A stretch of DNA of 64,000 nt. Source: CAVVZJ01 sp963752755 (lineage in GTDB: Bacteria; Planctomycetota; Planctomycetia; Isosphaerales; Isosphaeraceae). The stretch covers positions 496,001-560,000 of the forward strand of contig CAVVZJ010000011.1 in NCBI GenBank assembly GCA_963752755.1, read 5' to 3'. The notes under the pieces are model-generated. The model was not told the origin of the DNA. It ran no database searches and saw only the letters and a program-made list of their open reading frames with translations. Position numbers and translations under genes: made by a program. Of this stretch, positions 20,744 through 29,488 are shown piece after piece; the stretch's first letter is position 1, and the number at the start of each line of letters is the position of its first letter.

Positions 20744-21115
20744 GTTCGCAACCTCGGGAGATCGTTTCAGGGGTCCTGGGCTCGGCCTTTCGAGGGTGGG
20801 CCGCGCGGGGCGGTTCTCGGATGAGCAATTCCGATTCCGCGGCGAACGACCTTGCCTTATTCTGAGAACTCCGCTTGCACAATCAAGGGAATTCTCCGTT
20901 CAGGGTTCTTCGTGCGCGAACCCGGGAATTTCGGTGCGCGGCCGGCTCGGGCATCGCTCGACCCCGGGGGCCCTCAGACCTTCCCAGAGGCCGCTCACGG
21001 CATCGGAATTGCCGATCATGATATCGGTATGAGGTGCGCTTGCCGGTGAGATCGTTCTCAAGGCAGGACGCGACCGGTCGAGGCGGTCGGGTCGAGGGCC
21101 AGGGAGATTGGAGCG
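20744..21115. promoter_or_regulatory. Divergent intergenic region upstream of the response regulator
   Basis: 372 bases without a gene, between the response regulator (minus) and a tail-anchored protein (plus). It includes a sigma-54-like promoter match and a nested inverted repeat near 20998-21017, listed separately. Confidence 0.45.
20998..21013 (+). promoter_or_regulatory. Candidate sigma-54 promoter
   Basis: CGGCATCGGAATTGCC has GG (20999-21000) and GC (21011-21012) ten bases apart and keeps GGCA and TTGC of the consensus TGGCAC-N5-TTGC. It points at the tail-anchored protein gene at 21116, in the region divergent from a sigma-54 activator gene. It also contains an inverted repeat (ATCGG-N5-CCGAT), so it may be an operator instead. 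Confidence 0.3.
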
Positions 21116-21325
21116 ATGGTGGACGTGGCACAGGGCCGTTGGCCGCAGGATATGCGACGGGTCGCGCAGGAGCCGAGGTCACTCGCGGAGGAGGGCACCC
21201 TGGAAGCGGTGGCCGATCAACTGATCGGTTCGGTCCGTGGCTTCATCCGCGAGCAGCCGGAAGCCGCCGCCCTCTCGGCCCTCGGGATCGGATTCGTGCT
21301 GGGCTGGAAGCTGCGCCCCTGGTGA
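21116..21325 (+). CDS. Small tail-anchored protein with glycine-zipper helix
   Basis: 69 residues. The N-terminus is hydrophilic (MVDVAQGRWPQDMRRVAQEP), followed by a short amphipathic helix (TLEAVADQLIGSVRGFIREQ) and a C-terminal membrane helix PEAAALSALGIGFVLGWKLR. The pattern 'x-E-x-P-x-A-A-A-L-x-A-L-G-x-G' is shared with DUF883/ElaB tails, though the cytosolic part is very short. It is preceded by a GGAG site and a candidate sigma-54 promoter. It belongs to the group of tail-anchored proteins spread over 13-21 kb. Confidence 0.65.
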   Translation: MVDVAQGRWPQDMRRVAQEPRSLAEEGTLEAVADQLIGSVRGFIREQPEAAALSALGIGFVLGWKLRPW

Positions 21326-21643
21326 CCTTGGCGGTCCAAAACTTGCAGTCATGGACGCTCGTGGCCCGACCGGGCCAGGTCGGTCCGCGATTCTGGCGTG
21401 GACTGAGCCTTTTCGTGCGGTTTTGCTGGACGGTCGAGATCTCGTTATCGTGCGGCCGTCACGAGGTTCCGGATTTCGAGAAGCGTACTCGGCCGGAACG
21501 CCGGGTCGAACCTTCCGAGAAAACCGCTCTCGCTCCCAGCGAACCGAGGTGTCAGGCACCGGCGTCGTGGGCCGGACTTGAACCGGGATGATCGGGGATG
21601 AGCCCTTTCCCCCTTGGCATGATTGCTGGAGAGCCCTCCCCCA
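21326..21643. other. Gene-free stretch upstream of the histidine kinase
   Basis: 318 bases with no supported gene. A tRNA T-arm-like motif on the minus strand (about 21571-21590) was examined and rejected because no acceptor stem can form. Confidence 0.45.
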
Positions 21644-22364
21644 ATGCCGATGCCCCATAACGAGCGGTTCATCGAGATCCTGGTCCACGACCTCCGCGGT
21701 CCTTTGAACGTGCTGAAGCTCACGCTGCACGTTCTCGACGAGGTCTCGCAACAGGGCAACGAGGAGTTGACCGAAGATGTCCGAATGATGCGGCAGAACA
21801 TCGACGAGATCGACCACATGCTGGCCACGCTGGTCAACTACTCCCAGCTCCCGGCCGATAGCGGCCACGCTGCGGCCGATCGAGTTCGACCCGTCGCGCG
21901 TGCTCCGCGACCTGGTGGACCAGTACGCCGAGAGCCGGCCGCAGCAGGACTTCCGGTTCGAGAAGGCGTCTGCCGCCCCGTCAACCGTGAAACTCGACCC
22001 CGAGCTGGCGAGGCAGGCGTGGTCCCACGCCCTGGAGAACACCGCCGCCGCGGCCAACGGCAAGTATCCGATCCGCGTCCGGCTCCTGGACGGCCCAAAT
22101 CGCTGCGTGGTCGAGCTGACCGCGGACGGACCGCCGAGGGAATCGGTCGTCGCCATGGAGCTTCCGACGGACGATTACCAGCGGATCACCGGCACGGTGG
22201 GTGAGCGTCGCGGGATCGACCTGGCCACCGCCTCGCGGATCTCTGCGCTCTTCGGCGGCTCGGCCCGGCTGGTGGTCGAGCCCGGCCGCCGGGCCACGGT
22301 CGTGCTCGACTGGCCGACGAGCCTGCCAGCGGAATCGCCCAACGGATCGCCGGCGCCGGGCTGA
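21644..22364 (+). CDS. Histidine kinase-like protein without a visible sensor domain
   Basis: About 240 codons. The N-terminus goes straight into a HisKA dimerisation helix with H15 in FIEILVHDLRGPLNVLKLTL. After one extra base near 21871 (GCGGCC), it continues into an HATPase-like region with HALENTAAAANGKYPIRVRL (degenerate N-box) and RRGIDLATASRISALFGGSA (degenerate G-region). The ATP-binding motifs are weaker than usual, so it may be a phosphotransfer or low-activity kinase rather than a full enzyme. No membrane segment or sensor domain is present, so it would be cytosolic. The neighbouring response regulator is a plausible but unproven partner. Confidence 0.7.
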
Positions 22365-22442
22365 AGTCCGGATCATCGCGACCTCGGCATCCCGCTTGCT
22401 CCCAGCCCTCTCCGGAGCACCGAGGTCCGGGCTCCGACGGGG

Positions 22443-23012
22443 ATGGCCACGCCGATGCCCCCAACCCAACCCACGATTCCCGCAATGGCCCCGACGCGGG
22501 GCGAGGCCTCGACGATGCCCAACCGAGACTGGATTGCCGCCGAGTTCGCCAAGGGGATCGACGCCGAGCAGCACATGATGACCGAGGCTCGGGCGCGCGC
22601 CGATTCGCCGCCCGACCCGGCCACGGTCGTGCTTTACAACCAGATCGCCGTCGAGGATGAACGCCACGTGTCCGCCATCGAGACGATCGCGACTCGCTAC
22701 GGCTACACCCCCTCCCGCACTCCGGGCGGTGGTGGCCTCGGCGCCACGCTCACCCGTCTCAAGGAGAAGGTCTCCGAGATCGGAACCAGCCCGAGTCGCC
22801 GCGTGGCCGACGATCTGCTGGCCAAGTCCGACGCGATCCACTGGATGATCGCCTGGGTTCACACCTTCGAGGCGATCGGCGACACCGAGAGTGCCCGCGA
22901 GCTGGCCGCCGTCCTCACCGAGGAGAAGGCCCACCGTGACGCCCTGCAAACAGCCCTGAGCCGGATCGTTGAGGCCGGGGCGAAGTCGGAGTCCCAACAG
23001 ACCACTTCGTAG
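22443..23012 (+). CDS. Ferritin-like four-helix protein, function unknown
   Basis: 189 residues. The first 24 are proline/threonine-rich; ATG at 22515 (MPNRDWIAAEFAKGIDAEQH) may be the real start. Helical segments contain paired acidic/histidine motifs spaced as in ferritin-like diiron proteins: DAEQHMMTEA, IAVEDERHVSAIETIATRYG, HWMIAWVHTFEAIGD and LTEEKAHRDALQTAL. This resembles DUF2202/rubrerythrin-type bundles, but no exact family was identified, and whether metal is bound is open. It sits in the stress/envelope region, where such a protein could serve in oxidative or metal stress. The frame is intact. Confidence 0.55.
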   Translation: MATPMPPTQPTIPAMAPTRGEASTMPNRDWIAAEFAKGIDAEQHMMTEARARADSPPDPATVVLYNQIAVEDERHVSAIETIATRYGYTPSRTPGGGGLGATLTRLKEKVSEIGTSPSRRVADDLLAKSDAIHWMIAWVHTFEAIGDTESARELAAVLTEEKAHRDALQTALSRIVEAGAKSESQQTTS

Positions 23013-23196
23013 GCAGGCCCGACCCGTGCGGATTCCACGACGGACCCGGGAATGGCACCCGACATCGGAGCGGTCCGGCGGGCGGGAAATCACCGATCGA
23101 ACCACGCCTCGTCGGGCCACTCGCGAGCAGTCGGGCCGGTCGGGCGGGTCCACCGGTCGGAGCCCACCCGACCACAACCGACTCGCGAGAGCGGGC

Positions 23197-23751
23197 TCAG
23201 GCCGGTCGGAGCGGCGTGCCCGGCTCCAGCCGTTCGCGGCCGTACTCGTCCGATCCGGCCTCCTCCTCGGACCACTGGTCCATGACCGGCTGGACACCCT
23301 CGCCATATTCCTCGACGAGCTTGCCGCCGAGCCAGCCGGTGTAGAGCCCAAGAGCACCGCCGGCCAGGCCGAGCAATCGGGCGGAGGGACCGGGGCGACG
23401 TCCGGCGCGGTGGGCGCGATCGCGGAGCACGTAGCTGGCGGCGAAGAGCGTGCCGACCAAAGCGTTGCCAAGGCCGTGTGTCGTGGCCACGCGATGGTTG
23501 GGCTGTCGGTCGGGCGGGATGAAGCCGTAGTCGCGAATCCCGGTCGCTGCCGCGGCCACGGAGCCCACCAGGCCGATCGCCGTGCTGATCCTGGCGGCAT
23601 CGTCGTAGGCTTTCTTGCCGGTCGCCACAGCGAGGACGTCGCAGACGTTGCTCGCCACGAACGTTCCCAGCGGCAGCATCACGATGGCCGGGTGCGGGCT
23701 ATGGCCGAGGACGTTTTCGAGCTGATCGATGGGCTTGGTTAGGAATCCCAT
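23197..23751 (-). CDS. DUF2231 membrane protein
   Basis: 184 residues. The start at 23751 (MGFLTKPIDQLENVLGHSPH) is used because the upstream extension lacks family similarity. HPAIVMLPLGTFVASNVCDV is the DUF2231 signature, with four predicted helices, including TAIGLVGSVAAAATGIRDY and LVGTLFAASYVLRD. These proteins sometimes carry redox cofactors in plant-pathogen or soil bacteria; function is unknown. The tail (QWSEEEAGSDEYGRERLEPG) is cytosolic and charged. The frame is intact, and the gene is divergent from nothing close by, with 180 bases to the ferritin-like gene's stop. Confidence 0.8.
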   Translation of the reverse strand: MGFLTKPIDQLENVLGHSPHPAIVMLPLGTFVASNVCDVLAVATGKKAYDDAARISTAIGLVGSVAAAATGIRDYGFIPPDRQPNHRVATTHGLGNALVGTLFAASYVLRDRAHRAGRRPGPSARLLGLAGGALGLYTGWLGGKLVEEYGEGVQPVMDQWSEEEAGSDEYGRERLEPGTPLRPA

Positions 23752-24378
23752 TGGCAAAGGCCCCTCGGGTGGTGCGAGTTGCGGAACGAAGCCGGCGGAC
23801 CGACGGACACACCGGGCCGGGCCCGGCACTCGTCCCTCCTTCCGCGGAGCCTCGGGGTTCATCTCCCGTGCCAAAGGGACGCCGGGCGTCGTGCCGACGC
23901 CGGCTCAGCTATCCTCCCCCCGGCTCTCAACGGCGTGTCGGAAATCACGACCGCCCACCTCCTCGCCCCCGATGTGTGCTATACTTAACGCTGGCTCTCT
24001 GGCCTTTTCGCGGACATCCGTCTCGTCACGTTCTGGCGAGACGTCGCGACGCCACGACGCGTCCCGGACGCCGAACGAACTTCAAAATGGGTAAAATGGC
24101 TTTCCTAAATTCTGTGTCAGTCGGCATTTGCCGATTTGGTTCTGGGGCCCGAGAAAGCGTCCCCCTGGCGTCTTCCTGCTGTCCCCCAGGCGTCCCGGGC
24201 GCGTCGTCGACCCGTCGCCCGGGCGTTCGCGTCACGTCCGGGGCACCTGGTGACGATAAAGAAAGCGGTTCGCGGTGCCGGGTTCCGGGCGAGCCGGGAC
24301 CTTTCCGGAGAGCGGCGAACGTCGCACCTCCGGGTGCGATCCGGGGGGTGCGACTTCCGCTCGGTCGTGCTCTTGGGC
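23752..24378. other. Gene-free stretch containing a dispersed repeat
   Basis: 627 bases between two minus-strand genes. No gene was supported. It contains copy A of a dispersed repeat (23975-24099), listed separately, and a C/T-rich, GC-rich remainder. Confidence 0.5.
23975..24099 (+). repeat. Dispersed repeat, copy A
   Basis: Begins TGTGCTATACTTAAC and ends near AACTTCAAAATGGGTAAAA. The 54-base core from 24043 (GTCGCGACGCCACGACGCGT followed by a conserved GCCGAACG block) matches copy B at 42209-42319 on the opposite strand with only a handful of mismatches, mostly transitions. The outer TGTGCTATA block is also shared, while the middle varies in length. No coding capacity is conserved in a codon-like way. 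Confidence 0.75.
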
Positions 24379-24783
24379 TCACTGAGGGCTGCGTGGCGTG
24401 CCGGTGTTGATGTTATCAACGGGCGTGTCGGCGCCGGCGGCGCTGCCGGGGGTGGCCGAGTCGATGGCGGGTGGGTTGGCGCGGACGGACTCGTCGCCCT
24501 TGGCGGGCTGGGGCTGGTCGGGGTCGCCCTCGCCGCCGCGGGCGGCCGAGCCGCCGCTGGTCTCGGCGTCGCCGGTCTTGCCGAGGAGCTCGCCGGTGTC
24601 GGGGGTGGCATCGACGGGCAGGTCGGTGCGCACGGCGGGCTTCTCGTCGGCCGACTCCGGCCTCGGGCCGTTGGTCAAGCCGGCGCCCGGGGGGGCGGTG
24701 CCGCAGCCGGCGAGGGCCAGGCCGAGGGTCAGAATGAGGGCGGTTGCCGCGAGGCCCCGCGAACGGAGGGTTGGCAGCGTCAT
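24379..24783 (-). CDS. Ala/Pro/Asp-rich lipoprotein
   Basis: 134 residues. The start at 24783 gives a signal with lipobox (LILTLGLALAGCGTAPPGAG), lipidated at the cysteine of LAGC. The mature part is disordered and rich in A, P, D, E and G (EKPAVRTDLPVDATPDTGEL, then a PDQPQPAKGDE stretch), with no fold recognised. It is probably an outer- or inner-membrane-anchored spacer. The longer frame upstream (to 25149) overlaps the BrkB gene and is a shadow. Confidence 0.75.
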   Translation of the reverse strand: MTLPTLRSRGLAATALILTLGLALAGCGTAPPGAGLTNGPRPESADEKPAVRTDLPVDATPDTGELLGKTGDAETSGGSAARGGEGDPDQPQPAKGDESVRANPPAIDSATPGSAAGADTPVDNINTGTPRSPQ

Positions 24784-25048
24784 GAGAGACTCCCTGTCTT
24801 CGGAAAACGTCATCGATGCGTCTCGCCAGCGTTCAGGATAACCTAGGGGGAAGGAAACGTGGCGACAAGAGGGCTGAGGACGACCCGGCTCGTCGGTTTG
24901 AGCACGTTCCTTTATGTCACGCGAGGGCCGTGCCGGACGATTCGCCTGGCACGCGGGATGCGGTAAAAACGGGGCTGTGCCGCGACCGTTCCGGTCCACC
25001 GCGGAGCCGTTTGCGGCGGGGAGTCGGGGAGACGCGGGAGTGAGCACA

Positions 25049-26020
25049 ATGACCTGGGTTCGGTTGAAGTCGGCGTTAACCCTTGGCGGCCTCTCACCCG
25101 TGCAGGTGCTCGGGAGGACGTGGAAGGGGATCAACGACAACGAGGTCATGACCCGAGCCGCCGCGATCGCCTTCTACGCGATGCTCGCCTCGGTGCCGTT
25201 CCTGGCCCTGCTGATCACCCTGGCCGTGCAATTGCTCCCCGAGGACGCGATCGTCGCCCGCGACGTGAACCAGCAGACCGTCAGCCAGTTCCAGAGCACG
25301 ATGGACCGCTTGCTGCCTGACCAGGCGGCCGAGGTCGTGCGGGACCAGATCAAGCAGATGCGCGAGAACCCACCGTTCGGCCTGCTCTCGTTCGGCTTGC
25401 TGGTGGCACTCTGGACCGCGTCGAGTCTGTTCGTGGCGATCATCGACGGGCTCAATGCGATGTACGGCGTGGACGAGACCCGCTCGTTCCTGAAGCTGCG
25501 GCTGACGGCCATCGTAATGACCGTGATCCAGGCCGTGATCCTGATCGTGGCCCTGGTGGCGATCGTCGTTGGCCCGGAGATCCTCGACTGGCTCGGCCTG
25601 GGAGGCACGACTTACAAGTCGCTGATCCTCCTCGGCCAGTGGGTCGCCCTCACCCTGATGATCCTGACGAGCTTCGCCCTGACGTACTACGTCGCCCCCG
25701 ACGTCGAACAGAAATGGGTCTGGATCACACCCGGAAGCCTCTACGGCACGGTCGCGGTGGTCGCCTTCACCTTGCTCTTCCGCGTGTATGTGCAGAACTG
25801 GGGCAACTACCAGAAGACCTACGGCTCGCTCGCGGGTGTGATGGTGCTGCTCTTGTGGCTCTGGGTGACGAGCCTGGTCCTGCTGGCTGCGGCGCAGGTG
25901 AATCAGGTGGTGGAGGAGGCGTCGCCCGTCGGCAAGTCGAAGGGCCAGCGGGTCGATCCTACCGAACCGCCCGACTTCACCGCGATGGAACCCCAGCCCA
26001 TGAGCCAGGATCGGCCGTGA
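25049..26020 (+). CDS. YihY/BrkB-family inner-membrane protein
   Basis: ATG at 25049 has GGGAG eight bases upstream; a GTG at 25040 is possible. The 323-residue protein has six predicted membrane helices and family signatures: TRAAAIAFYAMLASVPFLAL, LWTASSLFVAIIDGLNAMYG, IVMTVIQAVILIVALVAIVV, APDVEQKWVWITPGSLYGTV and VMVLLLWLWVTSLVLLAAAQ. YihY/BrkB proteins are widespread and wrongly named ribonuclease BN in older annotations; they are thought to be transporters or envelope proteins. The charged C-terminal tail is cytosolic. The frame is intact, in contrast with the genes upstream of 22.4 kb. Confidence 0.93.
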   Translation: MTWVRLKSALTLGGLSPVQVLGRTWKGINDNEVMTRAAAIAFYAMLASVPFLALLITLAVQLLPEDAIVARDVNQQTVSQFQSTMDRLLPDQAAEVVRDQIKQMRENPPFGLLSFGLLVALWTASSLFVAIIDGLNAMYGVDETRSFLKLRLTAIVMTVIQAVILIVALVAIVVGPEILDWLGLGGTTYKSLILLGQWVALTLMILTSFALTYYVAPDVEQKWVWITPGSLYGTVAVVAFTLLFRVYVQNWGNYQKTYGSLAGVMVLLLWLWVTSLVLLAAAQVNQVVEEASPVGKSKGQRVDPTEPPDFTAMEPQPMSQDRP

Positions 26021-26095
26021 ACGCGTGTGGCGGATCGATGTCGATCCGCCGCGACGTCCTTGCCCGCTGGCCAGGATCGGGGTAAGAATCGAGTC

Positions 26096-27502
26096 ATGTT
26101 CTGCATCACCGGACGTCCCCAGCGTGCGTGCGACGGCGCGACGAGGCGGACCGTGCTCCGCGTCGGCGGCCTGGCCGCGTTGAACCTGATGCTCCCGTGC
26201 CTGCTCGACTCTCCGGCGCGAGCCGGTCCCGAGGGGTTTGGCCATGCGGACGGCTGCATCCTGATCTACCTGTTCGGCGGTCCCAGTCAGATCGACACGT
26301 TCGACATGAAGCCGGACGCCCCCGAGCAATTCCGGGGCGAGTTCCGGCCGATCGCGACGAACGTGCCCGGCCTCGCGATCTGTGAGCATCTCCCCTTGCT
26401 CGCCCGGCAAGCCGACAAGTATTGCCTGATCCGCAGCCTCTGCCACGAGCACCCCCGTCACGGCTGGGGGCTCTACTACATGCTCACCGGCCGCCGGCAC
26501 ACCCGCCCCGATCTCGACGCGCCCCCGACCCCCGACGACTTCCCCGGTCTCGGCGCCTTGATCAGCAAGCTCGACCGGGCCTCCCGGGGCGGTCCGCCCG
26601 CGATCACCTTGCCGCGGTGGAACAAGTTCAAGGACCTGCCGAACGCCTACGCCGGCGAGCGCGGCGGGTTCCTCGGGGGTGGTCACGACCCCTGGCTCAT
26701 CAACGCCGAGAGTCCCGATGGTCAGTCGTTCGCCCCGGCCGGCCTGGACCTGCCGCCCGGCGTCACCCCGGGCCGCCTGACGGGTCGCCGCGACCTCCTC
26801 GATGAGCTGGACCGTCGCCTCGGCTTCTGGGGCGACTCCGGCGCCGCGATGGACGCCCAGACCGAGCGAGCCTATGCCCTGCTCGCCACGCCGGCCGTGC
26901 GGCGGGCGTTCCGCCTCGAAGCCGAGCCGCCCGGTCTTCGCGATCGCTACGGTCGGCACCCGTTCGGCCAGGGTTTACTGCTCGCCCGTCGACTCATCGA
27001 GGCGGGGACCCGGCTGGTGCAGATCAACTGGCACGACGACGGCAGCGACGTGAAGTCCCCCTTCTGGGACACGCACAAGGACAACTTCTCCTCCCTGCGC
27101 GACCGTCTCTTGCCTCCCTTCGACCAGGCCCTCTCCGCCTTGCTCGACGACCTCCACGCCCGCGGCCGGCTGGATCGAACGCTCGTGCTGGTTATGGGCG
27201 AGTTCGGCCGGACGCCCCGGATCGGCCAGGTCGTCATGAACGCCGCGACCAACGGCAGTGGCCGCGACCACTGGCCGCACGCCTACACCGTGCTCGCCGC
27301 CGGCGGCGGCCTTCGGGGCGGCTCGGTCTTCGGCGCCAGCGACGAGCGGGCGGCGTTCGTCACCGATCGCCCGGTCTCGCCGCCGGACCTCCAGGCGACC
27401 GTGCTCCACCGGCTCGGTATCGACCCCTCGGCGACGATCCGCGACCGCCGAGGACGGGAGCATCCCGCCGGCGCCGGTCGGGTGGTCTCGGGGCTGGGTT
27501 GA
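26096..27502 (+). CDS. DUF1501 protein (secreted, sulfatase-like fold)
   Basis: 468 residues. A Tat-type signal (ATRRTVLRVGGLAALNLMLP) precedes a DUF1501 domain: GCILIYLFGGPSQIDTFDMK, YCLIRSLCHEHPRHGWGLYY, TRLVQINWHDDGSDVKSPFW with DTHKDNF, VLVMGEFGRTPRI and GRDHWPHAYTVLAAGGGLRG. DUF1501 proteins belong to the alkaline-phosphatase/sulfatase superfamily and are hugely expanded in planctomycetes, usually beside DUF1549/DUF1553 partners. This one stands alone, whereas the other copy at 56465 has its partner. Activity unknown; export by Tat suggests a cofactor or metal bound in the cytosol. The frame is intact. Confidence 0.92.
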   Translation: MFCITGRPQRACDGATRRTVLRVGGLAALNLMLPCLLDSPARAGPEGFGHADGCILIYLFGGPSQIDTFDMKPDAPEQFRGEFRPIATNVPGLAICEHLPLLARQADKYCLIRSLCHEHPRHGWGLYYMLTGRRHTRPDLDAPPTPDDFPGLGALISKLDRASRGGPPAITLPRWNKFKDLPNAYAGERGGFLGGGHDPWLINAESPDGQSFAPAGLDLPPGVTPGRLTGRRDLLDELDRRLGFWGDSGAAMDAQTERAYALLATPAVRRAFRLEAEPPGLRDRYGRHPFGQGLLLARRLIEAGTRLVQINWHDDGSDVKSPFWDTHKDNFSSLRDRLLPPFDQALSALLDDLHARGRLDRTLVLVMGEFGRTPRIGQVVMNAATNGSGRDHWPHAYTVLAAGGGLRGGSVFGASDERAAFVTDRPVSPPDLQATVLHRLGIDPSATIRDRRGREHPAGAGRVVSGLG

Positions 27503-27640
27503 ATCGGGCCGGGCCGTCGGCTTCCCGAACCCGGAGGCTCTGGCACGGGTCCTGCAAAAGAGGGCTGCCCCGCGAGGCCGCACCGCGACGCCGCCCCCCC
27601 CTTTCCCCGGCCCATCCTCCTCTTGCCACGGAGGCCCCTG

Positions 27641-27844
27641 ATGTCCCACGACCCGGAACGCCCGAGCCGATTCTCCTGGCTCCTCAGGCTTTACGACCGG
27701 GACCAGCAGTCCTTCCGACCCGCGTTGACCCTCCGCTGGGAACAGCCTGAGTCCGAACCGGATCGATTCGAGAGCGACGCACCAGAGCTGGAGTCGGAGG
27801 ACTTCCCCGGCTGGGACACCATGATCATGGCGTTGATGGCGTGA
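27641..27844 (+). CDS. Small acidic protein of unknown function
   Basis: 67 residues. ATG at 27641 follows a GGAGG site. The sequence starts MSHDPERPSRFSWLLRLYDR, then runs through PALTLRWEQPESEPDRFESD to a strongly acidic end (APELESEDFPGWDTM). No family recognised. It lies 138 bases after the DUF1501 gene and convergent with the UPF0316 gene. Good ribosome-binding site and clean frame support it, but no independent evidence was found. Confidence 0.45.
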   Translation: MSHDPERPSRFSWLLRLYDRDQQSFRPALTLRWEQPESEPDRFESDAPELESEDFPGWDTMIMALMA

Positions 27845-27897
27845 TTCTGGTGCCGCTTCGGCGACCGGACCGCCGGGAGCCGGGAGATTTGATGGGC

Positions 27898-28473
27898 TCA
27901 CTTCCGCAGAAACATCGCCCGCCAGCCGGTGGCGTGGGGCAGCGGGGTGGAGCGGGGGTCGAGGCGCCACTCGCGGAGGGGCTCGACGGTGTAAAAGAGC
28001 CGCGGATCGAGGCTTCGAGCCAGTTCAAGCAGCTTGCGGAGGGCGCGTCGGGGGCAGGTTGTGTAGATCAAGGTGACAGGCCCGTCCCGGCCTTCACCGG
28101 CGAAGGTCGTCAGGCGCTGGCCGTTCGCCCGGAGTCGTTCGGCGATCGCGGCGCCAGCCCCGGGAGAGATGATCGTCAACGAGACCGAGCCCATGGCAAT
28201 CATCCGCTCCAGCAGGATTCCCACGCCATTGCCCGTGGCAAAGCCCGCAGCAAAGGCCACGGCCACGACCGGGTATTGCCGGACACACAACATCACCTGC
28301 GAGACGCCGCAGATCCAGATCAGGACCTCGAAGAACCCTAGGGCGACCGACACCTTGAGCTTTCCCTGCACGACCGCGATGGTTCGCATGGTCCCCAGAG
28401 AGACGTCGCAGATCCGCATCCCGAAGATGATCAGGGCCATTGCCCAGACCGGCATGCCTTCGAAGAAGCCCAC
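27898..28473 (-). CDS. UPF0316/DUF2179-type membrane protein
   Basis: 191 residues. Three membrane helices (VWAMALIIFGMRICDVSLGT, VALGFFEVLIWICGVSQVML and YPVVAVAFAAGFATGNGVGI) precede a soluble domain with SVSLTIISPGAGAAIAERLR, LTTFAGEGRDGPVTLIYTTC and DPRLFYTVEPLREWR. This is the architecture of the DUF5698/DUF2179 family (UPF0316, YebE in Bacillus). Related proteins have a C-terminal nucleotide- or cyclic-ligand-binding fold; the role is unknown. Intact frame, monocistronic. Confidence 0.85.
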   Translation of the reverse strand: MGFFEGMPVWAMALIIFGMRICDVSLGTMRTIAVVQGKLKVSVALGFFEVLIWICGVSQVMLCVRQYPVVAVAFAAGFATGNGVGILLERMIAMGSVSLTIISPGAGAAIAERLRANGQRLTTFAGEGRDGPVTLIYTTCPRRALRKLLELARSLDPRLFYTVEPLREWRLDPRSTPLPHATGWRAMFLRK

Positions 28474-28801
28474 GTCGCAGCCTCCCTGGCTGATTCGACT
28501 TCGCCAAGTGGTCGGATGAAGGTTGACGGAGGACCCATGTCAGGGAACGTAGGACACGGAAAGGACCGCAGCTACGGGGTCTGCCCTCGACGATGACGGG
28601 ACTCGCCATCCTGCAATCGATCATCCGACCTACCTTCTCAATAGACCCGGAATGGACCGGTGGGTAAAGGCCAATCGATCGACACCCGTGGGGCGGGACG
28701 GGAGGGAGGTGCGGTTGCCAAGTGGGGCCTCACGGGTTAGGCTGATACCCAGTCCGGCACCATACGGAGTCCGGCCCCGCGATCGACAGGGATCGAGAAG
28801 C
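28474..28801. other. Divergent spacer upstream of the ECF sigma factor
   Basis: 328 bases without a gene, between the UPF0316 gene and the sigma factor. It should contain both promoters; no convincing match was found. Confidence 0.4.
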
Positions 28802-29413
28802 ATGACCGTCTCGGGTCCACCCGGCGGCGATAATCTCGGCGGCGAGGAGATCGGCGGCTTCCTGGCACGAATCCAGGCGGGCGACGAGGATGCTGCCCGC
28901 GAGTTGCTCCTTCGCTACGAGGCGGAGGTCCGGCTGGTGGTTCGTCGGCAGTTGCCGCGACTCTTGCGGTCGCGATTTGACTCGCTGGACTTTCTCCAGA
29001 GCGTCTGGGGGAGTTTCTTCCGCCGCATCAAGTCCGGTCCGGCCGACTTCGAAGATTCGCGGCATCTTGTCGCCTTCCTGGCCCGGGCTGCGAAGAATAA
29101 GGTGATCGACGAGTATCGTCGGGCCGCCAGCCAGAAGCAGGACGTGCATCGTGAGGAACCACTCTGGACCGATGGCGATCGGCCCCGCGACCTCGCGGCC
29201 GGGGGCGACACGCCCAGTCAGGTCGCCGAGGCTCATGAGGTGTTCGGCCGGCTGAGGGACCTCATGCCGGAGGATCGCCGCACGGTGCTGGAGCTGAAGG
29301 CCCAGGGCCTCTCGAGCCGCGAGATTGGCGAACGGTTGGGGGTCAGCGAGCGTACGATCCAGCGGGTCATCGAAGACCTTCGGCGACGGGCGGAGATCGA
29401 GCTCGACGGCTGA
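28802..29413 (+). CDS. ECF-type RNA polymerase sigma factor (planctomycete group)
   Basis: 203 residues. Region 2 spans RYEAEVRLVVRRQLPRLLRS to FDSLDFLQSVWGSFFRRIKS and LARAAKNKVIDEYRRAASQK. Region 4 is at the end: LMPEDRRTVLELKAQGLSSR then EIGERLGVSERTIQRVIEDL. The linker is short and charged, and no anti-sigma factor is adjacent. The kinase at 29543 follows after 129 bases, as is common in planctomycetes for ECF groups thought to be controlled by Ser/Thr phosphorylation. Regulation of this copy by the kinase is inferred from position only. Confidence 0.9.
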   Translation: MTVSGPPGGDNLGGEEIGGFLARIQAGDEDAARELLLRYEAEVRLVVRRQLPRLLRSRFDSLDFLQSVWGSFFRRIKSGPADFEDSRHLVAFLARAAKNKVIDEYRRAASQKQDVHREEPLWTDGDRPRDLAAGGDTPSQVAEAHEVFGRLRDLMPEDRRTVLELKAQGLSSREIGERLGVSERTIQRVIEDLRRRAEIELDG

Positions 29414-29488
29414 CGCGGGTCGGGACGGGAATCGGCCCTCCCTCGGGCGGCCGGCAAGCGACGGATCGGGGCAACCAACGACGAGGGG

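Noticed and set aside
21560..21645. tRNA-like T-arm (GGTTCAAGTCCGG on the minus strand) before the histidine kinase gene
   Set aside because: The T-arm can pair, but no matching 7-bp acceptor stem or anticodon arm exists at the required distances on either side.
23902..24382. Short open frame in the minus strand across repeat copy A, with partial similarity to the copy B frame
   Set aside because: Similarity follows from the DNA repeat; substitutions hit second codon positions as often as third, so protein-level constraint is not shown.
24136..24846. 236-codon plus-strand frame with GAG-rich composition
   Set aside because: Antisense to the lipoprotein gene, whose signal peptide and lipobox are clear.
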